From Ignavibacteriales bacterium (lineage in GTDB: Bacteria; Bacteroidota; Ignavibacteria; Ignavibacteriales; Ignavibacteriaceae), in the NCBI GenBank assembly GCA_020061465.1, contig JAGUYG010000024.1:1-64000 (forward strand): a stretch of DNA of 64,000 nucleotides. Reading direction: 5' to 3'. Of this stretch, positions 27,810-37,043 are shown piece after piece; within the stretch, counting starts at the first letter, position 1, and each line of letters starts with the position of its first letter. Position numbers and translations under genes: made by a program. The notes under the pieces are model-generated. The model saw only the letters and a list, made by a program, of their open reading frames with translations, was not told the origin of the DNA and did no database searches.

Positions 27810-28546
27810 TGTAACCCTTTAAATTTTTTAATTTGACAGAACTACAATAACACTTTAAACAATTTTATTCAATAGAAATAAGATTGCGATATTGTAATTA
27901 ATCTTTTCAAGAAGATTTTTAGAAAGACGAATTCGACCAGCCGGTTAGCTCTCAACATTATTTTTTTGATTGATTACATCTGCCTAAAATAAATTTAGCT
28001 TACAATAATAAATTGTGAGCAATAGGTGTTTTACTCATTACAAAATTAAATTGTACTATTATATATTTCCTCCAGTTTTAATAGACGGATCGCAATTACA
28101 TTAAAAATTGTTACACAATGGCTAAAGCCTTATGTTATTAGGCACCTTTCTTACCGTCCGCTGAAGCGGACAGTAATTGAATTTACTACTGTTTTTCTGT
28201 ATGAGCATACTCAGAGGAATTATTCCAAGATTTAGAGAGAATGATTATAATTTGAATTATTTGTCAATGAAATTTCTTTTGATAAATTTAATTTGGACAG
28301 CAATGAGATTGATATAAATCACTCGGATTCTGTTTCAAAATTATTATTTTTTGACGGGTCTAAAATCATCCTTCATTTTAATTATAACTTATCACAATAG
28401 CGCTATTCGAAAATAGAATGTGACTCACGTGCCGAAGGTGCGGGTTTTTTGAGATACACTAGAAGTGAAATTATTCCTCGCTGCTTTATCGTTTCAAATT
28501 TTTACCGGCATAACTTATAATTCGAAACTTACTCTTATCAACATAA
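27810..28546. other. 737-bp intergenic region with a dispersed hairpin
   Basis: No supported gene. A hairpin GTCCGCT/AGCGGAC sits at 28156-28171 in a context (TTACCGTCC...GGACAGTAA) typical of dispersed palindromic elements. Otherwise AT-rich. Confidence 0.5.
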
Positions 28547-29092
28547 ATGATCACCAAAAATTGGATTGTAAAAATTGACCGGATAACAAGTAACTTTAAA
28601 AATGAATTCGGAGAACTTACACCCGAACAGCTAAATTTGAAACCGGATGAGAATACATGGAGTATTGTCCAAAACATCGAGCATTTGATTATAGTTAACG
28701 AATCCTATTTTCCGGTTATCAATGCAGCAAAAGAGTCTAAATATAAAGCTCCGTTTATAAGCAAGTTTGATTTTGTAATTAATAGCTTAGGAAAATTTAT
28801 TTTAAATTCTGTTCAACCCGATCGTAAAAGGAAAACAAAAACCTTCCCGATGTGGAAACCGAGTTTAAGTGTAATTGGAAATGATATTTTAGAAAAGTTT
28901 GAAAAGCATCAATCCGCATTAAAAGAAATGATAGACGGCAGCAAAGATATATTTGGAAAAAGAATTGTGATTTCATCTCCCGCGAATCGATATGTTGTTT
29001 ATACATTAGATACAGCATTCAACATTATTATTGCGCATGAAGAAAGACACTTTGAACAAGCGAAGGAATTGCTTCCAATCGTAAAAAGGTAA
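28547..29092 (+). CDS. DinB-like (DinB_2) four-helix protein
   Basis: A 181-aa helical protein. ELTPEQLNLKPDENTWSIVQ followed by HLIIVNESYF is the start of DinB/YfiT-like proteins; the first metal-ligand His is at IEHLI and the last at HEERHFEQAKEL. The family includes thiol transferases and metal-dependent enzymes; substrate unknown. Confidence 0.75.
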   Translation: MITKNWIVKIDRITSNFKNEFGELTPEQLNLKPDENTWSIVQNIEHLIIVNESYFPVINAAKESKYKAPFISKFDFVINSLGKFILNSVQPDRKRKTKTFPMWKPSLSVIGNDILEKFEKHQSALKEMIDGSKDIFGKRIVISSPANRYVVYTLDTAFNIIIAHEERHFEQAKELLPIVKR

Positions 29093-29207
29093 AAGGCAAA
29101 TATTCTTAAAATCACTTTGACGTTAATGCAATATTTTTTCCGAAGACTCTCTTCGGCTTGCCTCATTAATAACTATAAACAACAACAAAACTAACATGGA
29201 GGTTCGC

Positions 29208-29597
29208 ATGAAAAAGTTACTCTTGTTCTTTGCATCCATTTCATTAATGGTAATCGCCTTCACTGTGGTTACCTTCGCTCAGGATCGGGGAAAAACCGAT
29301 CCGAAGATGATAAAGGTTCTGGTTGATACCACGCTAATTCGAGCTGTTGAGGTCACATTGGCTCCGGGCGAAAAAAGCAATGAGCATACTCACCCGGCAC
29401 ACTTCTTCTATATGCTCACTGATGGTAAACTGAAGGTACATTTTACCGACGGTGAAACAGAAGAATTTGTTCTCAAAGCAGGCGAATCCGGCTTTTTCGA
29501 TCCAGAAGATCCTCATGTAACCGAAAATGCCGGGGATAAAACGCTCAAGTTTCTCCTGGTAGAGTTGAAAGAGCACCCCTATAAAGCTTCGGATTAA
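29208..29597 (+). CDS. Exported cupin-domain protein
   Basis: About 129 aa with a signal peptide (MKKLLLFFASISLMVIAFTVVTFAQ region). The cupin core shows PGEKSNEHTHPAHFFYMLTDG (metal His residues) and GFFDPEDPHVTENAG. The ATG at 29208 is chosen because GGAGG at 29198-29202 stands 5 nt upstream; an ATG at 29196 overlaps that site. Function unknown. Confidence 0.8.
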   Translation: MKKLLLFFASISLMVIAFTVVTFAQDRGKTDPKMIKVLVDTTLIRAVEVTLAPGEKSNEHTHPAHFFYMLTDGKLKVHFTDGETEEFVLKAGESGFFDPEDPHVTENAGDKTLKFLLVELKEHPYKASD

Positions 29598-29683
29598 ATG
29601 GCAATACAAATTTTTTGCAAACAAAATTAAACTTTATTCAGTGCGTCTTTTTCTTCATCCGCATAATTAATTATCCGAACACC

Positions 29684-29737
29684 GGCGCACTTAATTCTTG
29701 TATCAAAGTATTTGAGTGCGCCGTTTTGCTTTTTTTA
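29684..29737 (+). terminator. Intrinsic terminator after the cupin gene
   Basis: GGCGCACT (29684-29691) and AGTGCGCC (29715-29722) form a perfect 8-bp stem, followed by TTTTGCTTTTTTT. The stem ends ~85-90 bp past the cupin stop codon. Confidence 0.7.
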
Positions 29738-29836
29738 TCACAAACCTAAAATTTTTTTAATGTATACTTTTATTCAATTGTAAAGAATAAATTTCGTATA
29801 CAAAAATATTTTCTCTAAACTTGCTGTAAAAATGTT

Positions 29837-31099
29837 ATGCATCAATCAAATCCCAATATCGATCTTCGAAATTATCTATCAAACTACGCATTTTCTTTGG
29901 GTGACGATCTCTTTTCTTCTTTTTCGACTACAAGAATTGAACAGATTGCTATTGACAATTTATTAACAATTCCAAAATTCACAAACGAATTTTGGACTTC
30001 AAAGCAGCGTCAGGCAAATTCAATCCACGAAGTTTCTTACCGCGCGTGTTTTAAACCGCAGCTTCCTAAATTTTTTATAGAATTACTAACCAAACCGGGC
30101 GATGTTGTTTATGATCCGTTTGCCGGAAGAGGAACTACCGTCATCGAGGCGGCACTGCTTAACAGAAACGTAATTGCCAACGATATAAATCCTTTAAGTG
30201 AAATATTATGCAAACCCCGGCTATTTATTCCCGATTTTAATTCTTTGCAAAAAAGGTTAAATGAAATTCCCATCAGAAATGAGATTAAGCAGGATATTGA
30301 TCTTACCATGTTCTTTCATCCGGATACTTTGAATGAAATATTATCAATCCGGAGTTATCTAATCGACAAAAAAAATTCGGGCATTGAAGACGAAATAGAT
30401 ATGTGGATTAGAATGATAACCACGAATAGGTTAACCGGGCACTCAAAAGGATTTTTCTCCGTTTATACTCTTCCGCCGAACCAGGCTGTAACGCAAGATC
30501 AGCAGAAAAAAATTAATCTTAAGAGAAAGCAGGTACCTGAATATAGAGATACTAAAAAGATCATCTTAAAAAAAGCAAAAGCTCTTCTCAAAAATTTAAC
30601 TGCAGATCAAATTGAGAGACTTAAAACAATCGGGACAAAAGCTGTCTTCTTAAACAAAGATTCAACAGAAACCGAGGAAATAAAAAGTAACAGCGTGTCG
30701 CTTACGGTTACTTCCCCTCCCTTTTTAGATGTAGTTCAATATGCCCGCGATAATTGGCTGCGGTGCTGGTTTAACAACCTGAACGCGGAAGAGATAGGCA
30801 AAAAAATTACGATGTCAAAAAAAGTTGAAGACTGGTGCAGTGTAATGAGCGGTGTGTTTAAGCAGCTTTACCGAATAACTAAACCAAACGGATACGTGGC
30901 TTTTGAAGTAGGCGATGTGCGCGGCGGAAAAATAAAGCTTGACGAATATATCGCCGATATAGGAATACGACAAAATTTTAATTGTGTCGGAATTATGGTG
31001 AACGAACAAAGCTTTACAAAAACGGCAAACATTTGGGGAGTTACAAACAACAGTAAAGGCACCAACACAAATAAAATAGTTGTCTTCAAAAAGTTATAA
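29837..31099 (+). CDS. Orphan DNA methyltransferase with motif I before motif IV
   Basis: A 420-aa AdoMet-dependent DNA methylase. Motif I DPFAGRGTTVIEAALLNRNV is at residues 93-112 and the catalytic motif TSPPF at 292-296, followed by DVVQYARDNWLRCW. The order I then IV, with a long segment between, differs from the beta-class enzyme at 11228. S/T-SPP-type motifs are usual for N4-cytosine methylases, but base specificity is not decided. No nuclease gene is adjacent. Confidence 0.8.
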   Translation: MHQSNPNIDLRNYLSNYAFSLGDDLFSSFSTTRIEQIAIDNLLTIPKFTNEFWTSKQRQANSIHEVSYRACFKPQLPKFFIELLTKPGDVVYDPFAGRGTTVIEAALLNRNVIANDINPLSEILCKPRLFIPDFNSLQKRLNEIPIRNEIKQDIDLTMFFHPDTLNEILSIRSYLIDKKNSGIEDEIDMWIRMITTNRLTGHSKGFFSVYTLPPNQAVTQDQQKKINLKRKQVPEYRDTKKIILKKAKALLKNLTADQIERLKTIGTKAVFLNKDSTETEEIKSNSVSLTVTSPPFLDVVQYARDNWLRCWFNNLNAEEIGKKITMSKKVEDWCSVMSGVFKQLYRITKPNGYVAFEVGDVRGGKIKLDEYIADIGIRQNFNCVGIMVNEQSFTKTANIWGVTNNSKGTNTNKIVVFKKL

Positions 31100-31116
31100 T
31101 TTTATTAAAACATTAT

Positions 31117-31269
31117 AAGCAGATTCGTGTTGGATGGATAGACGGTGCCAGGAATCGTCCCGACGAATTTCAGACGCGCTTGCGTTACTTTATTAAGACG
31201 ACAGCTATGAACAAGAAATTCGGGATGGTAAAGCAGAGTGTTCAAGTTGACCGCTTATTGATGCAATGA
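31117..31269 (+). pseudogene. Possible remnant of a YdeI/YdhG-like gene
   Basis: In the 350-bp gap before the arginase gene, a ~50-codon stretch reads QIRVGWIDGARNRPDEFQTR, then LRYFIKTTAMNKKFGMVKQS, with no plausible start. The pattern of a C-terminal W-I-D-x-A-R-x-x-x-E-x-x-x-R-L tail is reminiscent of the YdeI/YdhG (DUF1801-related) family. It could be the 3' remnant of a decayed gene. Low confidence. Nothing else is visible in this gap. Confidence 0.3.
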
Positions 31270-31449
31270 AATTTAGCCATGAATTAACACTAATTATTAA
31301 CGAATTTTTTAAATTGAATTAGAGAGATTTGTGTTATCAACTTACTTTACTTAAAAGAATTGATGAATTGGAGATTGACCCGATCGTAATTTTTTTTGGT
31401 GTTTCTTTGAGTCCTTGTGTCTTAGTAACAAAGAAAAACTTCTTAAACT

Positions 31450-32373
31450 ATGAAAAAACCTCAGTCAAAAACAATTAATATTATAGGATTTCCTATGGAC
31501 CTTGGCTCAGGCAGAAGAGGAGTCGACATGGGTCCCTCTGCTTTAAGGATTGCCAACCTTCAGCCAAAACTTGAAAGGTTAGGTTACAAGGTAATAGACA
31601 GCGGAGATATAAATATCCAAATTATGGAGCGGCAAAAGATTACCAACTCCAGATTGAAATACCTTCCGGAAATATTGAAGACTTCAAAAAAGTTAGCAGA
31701 GAAAGCAGAAAGGGTTCTTGAAAGAAATCAGTTTCCTCTTTGCATCGGCGGAGACCATTCGATGGCGCTTGGAACAATTGCGGGTATTTCTTCATATTGC
31801 AGAAAAAATAAACTTGTAATGGGTGTAATATGGATTGATGCACACGCAGATATGAACACCGATGAAACCACACCATCGGGAAATATTCATGGTATGCCGT
31901 TAGCTGCCGCCCTCGGACTTGGACATGATAAGTTAACCGGCTTTTACGGTTTTACACCAAAGGTAATGCCCGAAAATTGTGCTCTAATCGGGATTAGAAG
32001 CATCGATCCTTTAGAGAGACTTAATATCAAAAAATTGAATCTTCCTGTTTACACTATGTCCGATGTAGATAAGCTCGGTATTCATAGAATAATTTCGAGA
32101 GTGCTAAAACGATTCAAAGAAAATGTAGATCATATTCATGTTCGTTTTGATTTGGACTGCGTTGATCCGTTTGTAGCCCCCGGTGTCGGAACACCGGTTC
32201 AAGGCGGATTAAGCTATCGTGAAGCTCATCTGCTGATGGAATCGATTGCAGAGTGCGTCTGTATGTCTTCATTGGAAGTTACTGAAGTAAATCCTATTTT
32301 AGACAGCAAAAACCGGAGTGCTCTTTTTGCCGCTGACCTGATAGCATCAAGTATGGGGCAGAGGATATTGTAA
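31450..32373 (+). CDS. rocF: Arginase
   Basis: Arginase hydrolyses arginine to ornithine and urea. The 307-aa protein has the binuclear-manganese ligands: His103 in GGDHSMALGT, Asp130, His132 and Asp134 in WIDAHADMNT, and Asp234/Asp236 in RFDLDCVDP. The N-terminal FPMDLGSGRRGVDMGPSALR and SYREAHLLMES are typical of true arginase rather than agmatinase. No other arginine-pathway gene is adjacent. Confidence 0.9.
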   Translation: MKKPQSKTINIIGFPMDLGSGRRGVDMGPSALRIANLQPKLERLGYKVIDSGDINIQIMERQKITNSRLKYLPEILKTSKKLAEKAERVLERNQFPLCIGGDHSMALGTIAGISSYCRKNKLVMGVIWIDAHADMNTDETTPSGNIHGMPLAAALGLGHDKLTGFYGFTPKVMPENCALIGIRSIDPLERLNIKKLNLPVYTMSDVDKLGIHRIISRVLKRFKENVDHIHVRFDLDCVDPFVAPGVGTPVQGGLSYREAHLLMESIAECVCMSSLEVTEVNPILDSKNRSALFAADLIASSMGQRIL

Positions 32374-32392
32374 GTTTTTTGAAAAGCATTTG

Positions 32393-32501
32393 GTAGCACA
32401 GATCATGCGCATCGTTTACGAGTCGGAATCTGTGCAAAGCTAATTATTTATAGTTCAGCACAGATTTCTACACCCAAAGCAGAGCGAATAATCTGTGTTA
32501 C
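32393..32501. repeat. MITE/REP-like inverted-repeat element, copy 2
   Basis: GTAGCACAGATC (32393-32404) and AATCTGTGTTAC (32490-32501) are inverted repeats with two mismatches, enclosing internal GGAATCTGTGC and GCACAGATTTC half-sites. Size (109 bp) and layout match the element at 4295-4406. It lies 19 bp after the arginase stop and could form a hairpin in the mRNA. Confidence 0.75.
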
Positions 32502-32558
32502 AAAAAAATATTTCATTTATAAAAGGGATCGATTCCCAATAATCAATTTGGTTTTAAT

Positions 32559-33176
32559 TTGCCCAGGCTCGGTTTTTTGAAGAAAATTAACTTGAAATTA
32601 AAGACACCCATACCAAAATCTGAAGTACGTAAGCTTATAGAGAAACGTCAAAGGGAAATTCGCCGCAGCGAGATTATTGATAAATCTCTTAAAATTTGCG
32701 ATAGGCTTACGCAAGCAGATGATTTCGTTTATGCGAATAATCTATTCATTTATATTTCAAAGTATCCATTCGAAGTAGATACAAAAAAAATAATTGAAAC
32801 AGCCGAGGGATGGGGAAAATCTGTTTTTATTCCTAAATTTAATCCGCACACTAAAGCATTCCGCCGTGCTCAATTTACTTCATGGGAAGATTTAGTCCTA
32901 AATGAGGACGGATTTCTTGAGCCCAAAATAGGCATTGATGATGACATGGTTGATATCGATCTCGTTTTAGTTCCCTGTGTTGCAGTATCGATTTTAGGTC
33001 AGAGGGTAGGTGCCGGCGGAGGATTCTATGACGCCCTGTTAAGAAAAACACATGCGCCAAAATATGCACTCGCATTTGAATTTCAGGTGTTTACGGCACT
33101 CGAATATGAAATGCACGATATCCGCATTGATAGGATCGTAACCGAAAGAAGAATAATTGATACCCGAATAACCTAA
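32559..33176 (+). CDS. 5-formyltetrahydrofolate cyclo-ligase
   Basis: Converts 5-formyl-THF to 5,10-methenyl-THF with ATP. KSEVRKLIEKRQREI is the N-terminal signature, and the ATP/phosphate loop GQRVGAGGGFYDALLRKTHAPK is near residue 150. The start is uncertain: no ATG precedes the conserved region, so a TTG at 32559 or a later TTG is used. Length about 200 aa is normal. The next gene begins 23 bp later. Confidence 0.88.
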   Translation: MPRLGFLKKINLKLKTPIPKSEVRKLIEKRQREIRRSEIIDKSLKICDRLTQADDFVYANNLFIYISKYPFEVDTKKIIETAEGWGKSVFIPKFNPHTKAFRRAQFTSWEDLVLNEDGFLEPKIGIDDDMVDIDLVLVPCVAVSILGQRVGAGGGFYDALLRKTHAPKYALAFEFQVFTALEYEMHDIRIDRIVTERRIIDTRIT

Positions 33177-33198
33177 ATTATTTAAAGGCTGCCAACTA

Positions 33199-33711
33199 TT
33201 GAACATTCGTCAACCGATAATAATATACCTGCTTACTTTCTTAGCCATTTCAATCATTTTTAAAATTTTCGGAATTATCAATGCCGGAACCGCCGAGATT
33301 TTTGGCTATGCTTGTATATTCTACGGCACTAGTGTTGTTTATACGTCTTTCGGGAAAAAACAAAAAAAGATATTGTTCATTGGGAGCTCGGTCTTCTTGA
33401 TAGGAATAATTTTATTTTTGTTAAGCAACTTTGAATTTGCAAATCCTTCGCGGTTAGTCTTTCCTGTAATTATATTGATTTCAGCTATAAGCGCTTTTAT
33501 GCTGTTCCTTGAGGATAGAGAAGATAGATATGCTTTATTCTCTTCAATCACTTTGCTGGCAGCCGGAATAATTCTAACGCTTATAACCGGTGCTCCAAAT
33601 TTCCCGGCATTTATTAATGCCCTCGCTAATATATTGTTAAAATACTGGGTAGTGCTTTTAATAGCGGCAGGAATTATTTTTTTGATTAGCAGAGACAGTA
33701 GAAGCGGCTAA
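33199..33711 (+). CDS. Multi-pass membrane protein of unknown function
   Basis: A 170-aa protein with about six hydrophobic segments and a short basic loop (GKKQKKI). It starts with TTG at 33199, soon after the formyl-THF cyclo-ligase stop, so the two may be co-transcribed. No family recognised. Confidence 0.55.
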   Translation: MNIRQPIIIYLLTFLAISIIFKIFGIINAGTAEIFGYACIFYGTSVVYTSFGKKQKKILFIGSSVFLIGIILFLLSNFEFANPSRLVFPVIILISAISAFMLFLEDREDRYALFSSITLLAAGIILTLITGAPNFPAFINALANILLKYWVVLLIAAGIIFLISRDSRSG

Positions 33712-33782
33712 ATAATATTTTAAGAACTGTGCTTAATCATCTTCAATTCTTAGTGAATAAAAGTATCCGAAATGAACCCTGA

Positions 33783-35144
33783 TTACTGCAGTGTGCCTGT
33801 AAGTATTATTTTCCTTCCCGGTCTATCCGATCCGGCTTCGGGTTCTTCGGTAAGAATAAAATCCGTTTTAGGCTCGCTTGATAGTTGAGGCAAATCGAAA
33901 GGATAATATTCAATAGGAAGAATGGGATTAAAAATGCCGAGCGGTATAAAGATAGTAGAGACTTTTACCCATAATTGATAAGATTTATCCTGCGGCGGGC
34001 TTGGCATCTGATAAAATTGAACAAAACCTTTACTCTGATCTAAGCTTATTACCAATTTACCCCCGCCTGTTTGAATCCAGTTAGTTCGCGAAAGGGTTAT
34101 GATCCTTAAATTTTCTGAGTCAAGTATACCTTGGAGATCGCGGTTTTTTTCGAAGCTTCCGGAAAGAGTTTTTATTTCTTGATTTAATCTATCAATTTCA
34201 CCCTGATACTTACTTACGTCGGTCGATAACTTTTGGTATACATATAATAAGCCCGCACCTATGATTACAAATAGAATTATGGAACCGATTAGTGTAAAAT
34301 TTATTTTCTTCCTTTTCGGTTCTTCGGAGTAAGATGGTTGCCTTTGAGTTCTTTTAAAGGAAGGGACCGGTTCGGGAATCTCAATTTCTTCTGCAGTGCT
34401 CGGTACTTTTGGCGGCGGTGCTTCGGCAGCTTTGTCTCTTATCTTTTTCATTTCCTGTTCTGCCGCCGTCTTCTCCTTTAATTTAGTGATGAGACTTTTT
34501 GTATCGCGCTCTCTAATTTGAGTATGCTGGCTAGGTCGGTATAACTCAGATGTCTTTCTTGCCGGAGAAACAACTTCAAAATCCTGTACAACCGCAGTTG
34601 ACGATTCTTCCTCAGCCGTAATTTTGTCAAAAGTTTCTTGACCGGTTGCATCCGGTATTGACGGCAATTCTATTTCCAGGTCAATTTCAGGTTCTTCTTC
34701 AACATAGGGGTGAATAACTGGCTTTTCACTTTCCATCTCAATAATTTCCTCCGGTTCTTCTCTGGGAACAGGGGGTGGTGGAGGTGAAACGACAGGTTTT
34801 TCTTTAGGCATTGTCTTTACTGAAGGCTCTTTTATTTGCTCTTCTTCAGGGGGCTGCTGCGCAGTGAACTTCGGAGTTTTTATCTCACCTGCTTTTTTTG
34901 CTTTAGTTTCTTCCTTCAATCTATAAAGCTTTCTGGCAACTTTGTCTTTTACATGCAAACCTGGTATTTCTATATTAAGAATTGACGGAAGCAGTGCTGT
35001 TAAGTTTTGATATTCGCCCAAATCCTGCCAGTTAAATTCGCTTGTATTTTGAAGATAGCTGCGCAGTTCCTCAAACTCATCTTTATCGAGACAGCCCAAA
35101 GTGTAGGCGTGGAGATGTTCATAATATTGGTTTTCTTTACCCAC
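33783..35144 (-). CDS. Anti-sigma factor with RskA-like C-terminal domain
   Basis: A 453-aa predicted inner-membrane anti-sigma factor. The N-terminal ~75 residues (YEHLHAYTLGCLDKDEFEEL) form a sigma-binding, zinc-finger-like region without clear zinc ligands. A long Pro/Glu-rich linker (about 85-275) follows, then one membrane helix (FTLIGSIILFVIIGAGLLYVY, near 285-305), a short coiled coil and a periplasmic RskA/anti-sigma-K domain (FVQFYQMPSPPQDKSYQLWV, KIILTGTL). Its start abuts the sigma factor stop, so the pair is an operon. Confidence 0.8.
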   Translation of the reverse strand: MGKENQYYEHLHAYTLGCLDKDEFEELRSYLQNTSEFNWQDLGEYQNLTALLPSILNIEIPGLHVKDKVARKLYRLKEETKAKKAGEIKTPKFTAQQPPEEEQIKEPSVKTMPKEKPVVSPPPPPVPREEPEEIIEMESEKPVIHPYVEEEPEIDLEIELPSIPDATGQETFDKITAEEESSTAVVQDFEVVSPARKTSELYRPSQHTQIRERDTKSLITKLKEKTAAEQEMKKIRDKAAEAPPPKVPSTAEEIEIPEPVPSFKRTQRQPSYSEEPKRKKINFTLIGSIILFVIIGAGLLYVYQKLSTDVSKYQGEIDRLNQEIKTLSGSFEKNRDLQGILDSENLRIITLSRTNWIQTGGGKLVISLDQSKGFVQFYQMPSPPQDKSYQLWVKVSTIFIPLGIFNPILPIEYYPFDLPQLSSEPKTDFILTEEPEAGSDRPGRKIILTGTLQ

Positions 35145-35794
35145 TATGACTCTCCCTTAATTAAGTTTTCTTTTAAATTACTTAGAGCAATTTGAAGTTT
35201 AGATTTTACAGTAGCCAACGGAATGTTCAGCTTCGACGCAATTTCTTTTTGTGTCAATCCTTCGTAATAGGCAAGGTACAGAACATACTGCTGTGCGTCG
35301 GTTAGTTTATTAAGAGCTGTTTCGATGTTGTCCTTAATGCTTAAAGCGGTCTTTAAATCCAATGGATCGATTTCAGGAGATAAGCGCGGAACAATAGCAA
35401 AATTTTCATATTCGTCATTATATGTGGGAAAAATTCCGGGAGTTCTCGATCGTCTCACCATATCTACGGCTTTGTTGCGTGTTAACGTGATAAGCCACGT
35501 ATAAACATTTTGAGTATGAAAGTCGAATAGGTTTATCTTCCGCCAGATTATTACGAACACTTCGGTAAGCACATCTTCGGCTAATTTTTCTTCAGTAACA
35601 ATTTTCTTTGTAAGTGTGAATAACAAAGAGGAATATCTGTTATATAAAGCTTCGAGCGCCTTCGAATCTTGCGAAGCCACTCTCTGCATTAATTCAATGT
35701 CTGTTAACGGCGTATTGGCTGCCAACTTAACCTGCTCTTTTTTTATTAAGCTTAATTGCTGCACAAAACTAAAACTAACATGGTTAAAAATCAA
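35144..35794 (-). CDS. ECF-type RNA polymerase sigma factor (SigK-like)
   Basis: About 216 aa. Region 2 is DSKALEALYNRYSSLLFTLT to VYTWLITLTRNKAVDMVRRS; region 4 is LTDAQQYVLYLAYYEGLTQK, EIASKLNIPLATVKSKLQIA with the helix-turn-helix. It pairs with the downstream RskA-like anti-sigma factor. The start is uncertain: the reading frame opens with a TTG at 35794 and there is no ATG before region 2. Confidence 0.88.
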   Translation of the reverse strand: MIFNHVSFSFVQQLSLIKKEQVKLAANTPLTDIELMQRVASQDSKALEALYNRYSSLLFTLTKKIVTEEKLAEDVLTEVFVIIWRKINLFDFHTQNVYTWLITLTRNKAVDMVRRSRTPGIFPTYNDEYENFAIVPRLSPEIDPLDLKTALSIKDNIETALNKLTDAQQYVLYLAYYEGLTQKEIASKLNIPLATVKSKLQIALSNLKENLIKGES

Positions 35795-36075
35795 TCTTAA
35801 TTGAGCCTGCTAATTACTTTAAACTAAAAGAGATTATACCGGACTATTGAAGCGGGATTGTTAAAAGAAGGTGAAAATAACCGCTGAAACTTGATGGCTG
35901 ATGAAATGATAAGTTCAAACGGATGAAATTATCCAGGACTCGTACAAGAGTTAAATTATATTTTAAATTTGGCAGTAAGATTATTGTTATTACGAAATTA
36001 TAAAATTCAAATGGACTCATCTTGTCCAATTCCTTAAAATCAAAATGACTACTAATAATTTGAAAGGTTGGCATT

Positions 36076-36765
36076 ATGTTCATCGGACATTTTGGTGCGG
36101 CATTCGCAGCAAAAAAAATTGACAATTCCGAAGGATCGTTCCGAAAACCTTCGCTTGGCACATTTTTCATTGCCGCTCAATTTATTGATTTGCTCTGGCC
36201 CATTTTTCTTCTTCTTGGAGTTGAGAATGTGAAAATATCACCCGGCAGCACTGCCTTTACGCCTTTAGAATTTATTTATTATCCGTTTTCTCACAGTCTT
36301 TTGGGAGTTTTGTTTTGGTCGATTCTTTTCGGAGGAATCTATTATCTTCTTAAAAGAAACTTAAAAGTCTCAGTTCTTTTAGGGGCACTGGTGTTAAGCC
36401 ATTGGGTGCTCGATTTTATAACTCATAAACCGGATCTGCCGCTGCTTCCATGGGGAGAATTTAAAGTCGGGCTAGGTCTTTGGGATTCAATCCTTTTTAC
36501 TGTGATAATTGAGGGAGCAATATTTGTTATCGGATTTTTAATTTATTTCAAAACAACAAAAGCGAACAACAAAAAAGGGGAATTTGGCTTCTGGGGTTTA
36601 ATAATATTCTTAGCTCTGATTTATATCATGAACATGTTAGGCGATCCGCCGCCATCGGTGGATGCAATTGCCTTTGTCGGATTATTTCAGTGGTTGTTAG
36701 TTGCCTGGGGTTATCGGAACGATCCTTCGGATTGGATTGATAAAAATAGGACTGCATTAAACTGA
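36076..36765 (+). CDS. Multi-pass membrane protein with conserved His/Asp motifs (metal-dependent hydrolase-like)
   Basis: A 229-aa protein with about six hydrophobic segments. FIGHFGAAFAAKK at the N-terminus, FSHSLLGVLFWS and VLSHWVLDFITHKPDLPL are histidine motifs like those of YdjM/DUF457 membrane hydrolase-like proteins. AAGG precedes the ATG. Function unknown. Confidence 0.6.
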   Translation: MFIGHFGAAFAAKKIDNSEGSFRKPSLGTFFIAAQFIDLLWPIFLLLGVENVKISPGSTAFTPLEFIYYPFSHSLLGVLFWSILFGGIYYLLKRNLKVSVLLGALVLSHWVLDFITHKPDLPLLPWGEFKVGLGLWDSILFTVIIEGAIFVIGFLIYFKTTKANNKKGEFGFWGLIIFLALIYIMNMLGDPPPSVDAIAFVGLFQWLLVAWGYRNDPSDWIDKNRTALN

Positions 36766-37043
36766 ATTTCAATCCACACTTAGATTATAATTGATTATTG
36801 CTGAGTAGTGAAAAGCATTCTCAGGGCGGGATCGTTTATTCTAATTTTTCAATTAATAGATCCGGCTCTGAGCAAGATTATAAGCCATTTATCCCCTGTT
36901 ATTTATCCTACAAATAAAATTGATGGTTTTACAATTTGTAATTATTTAAGTCTGTCGTGCGTTCTGAAGATTTTTAGTAGTTCTGAGTAACAAATGCAGT
37001 ATCACAGTCGTCTTAAGATTAAATAAACAATAGAAGATAAGCC

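Noticed and set aside
36808-36990. 60-codon frame before the DUF5916 gene
   Set aside because: No ribosome-binding site, no family resemblance and low-complexity composition.
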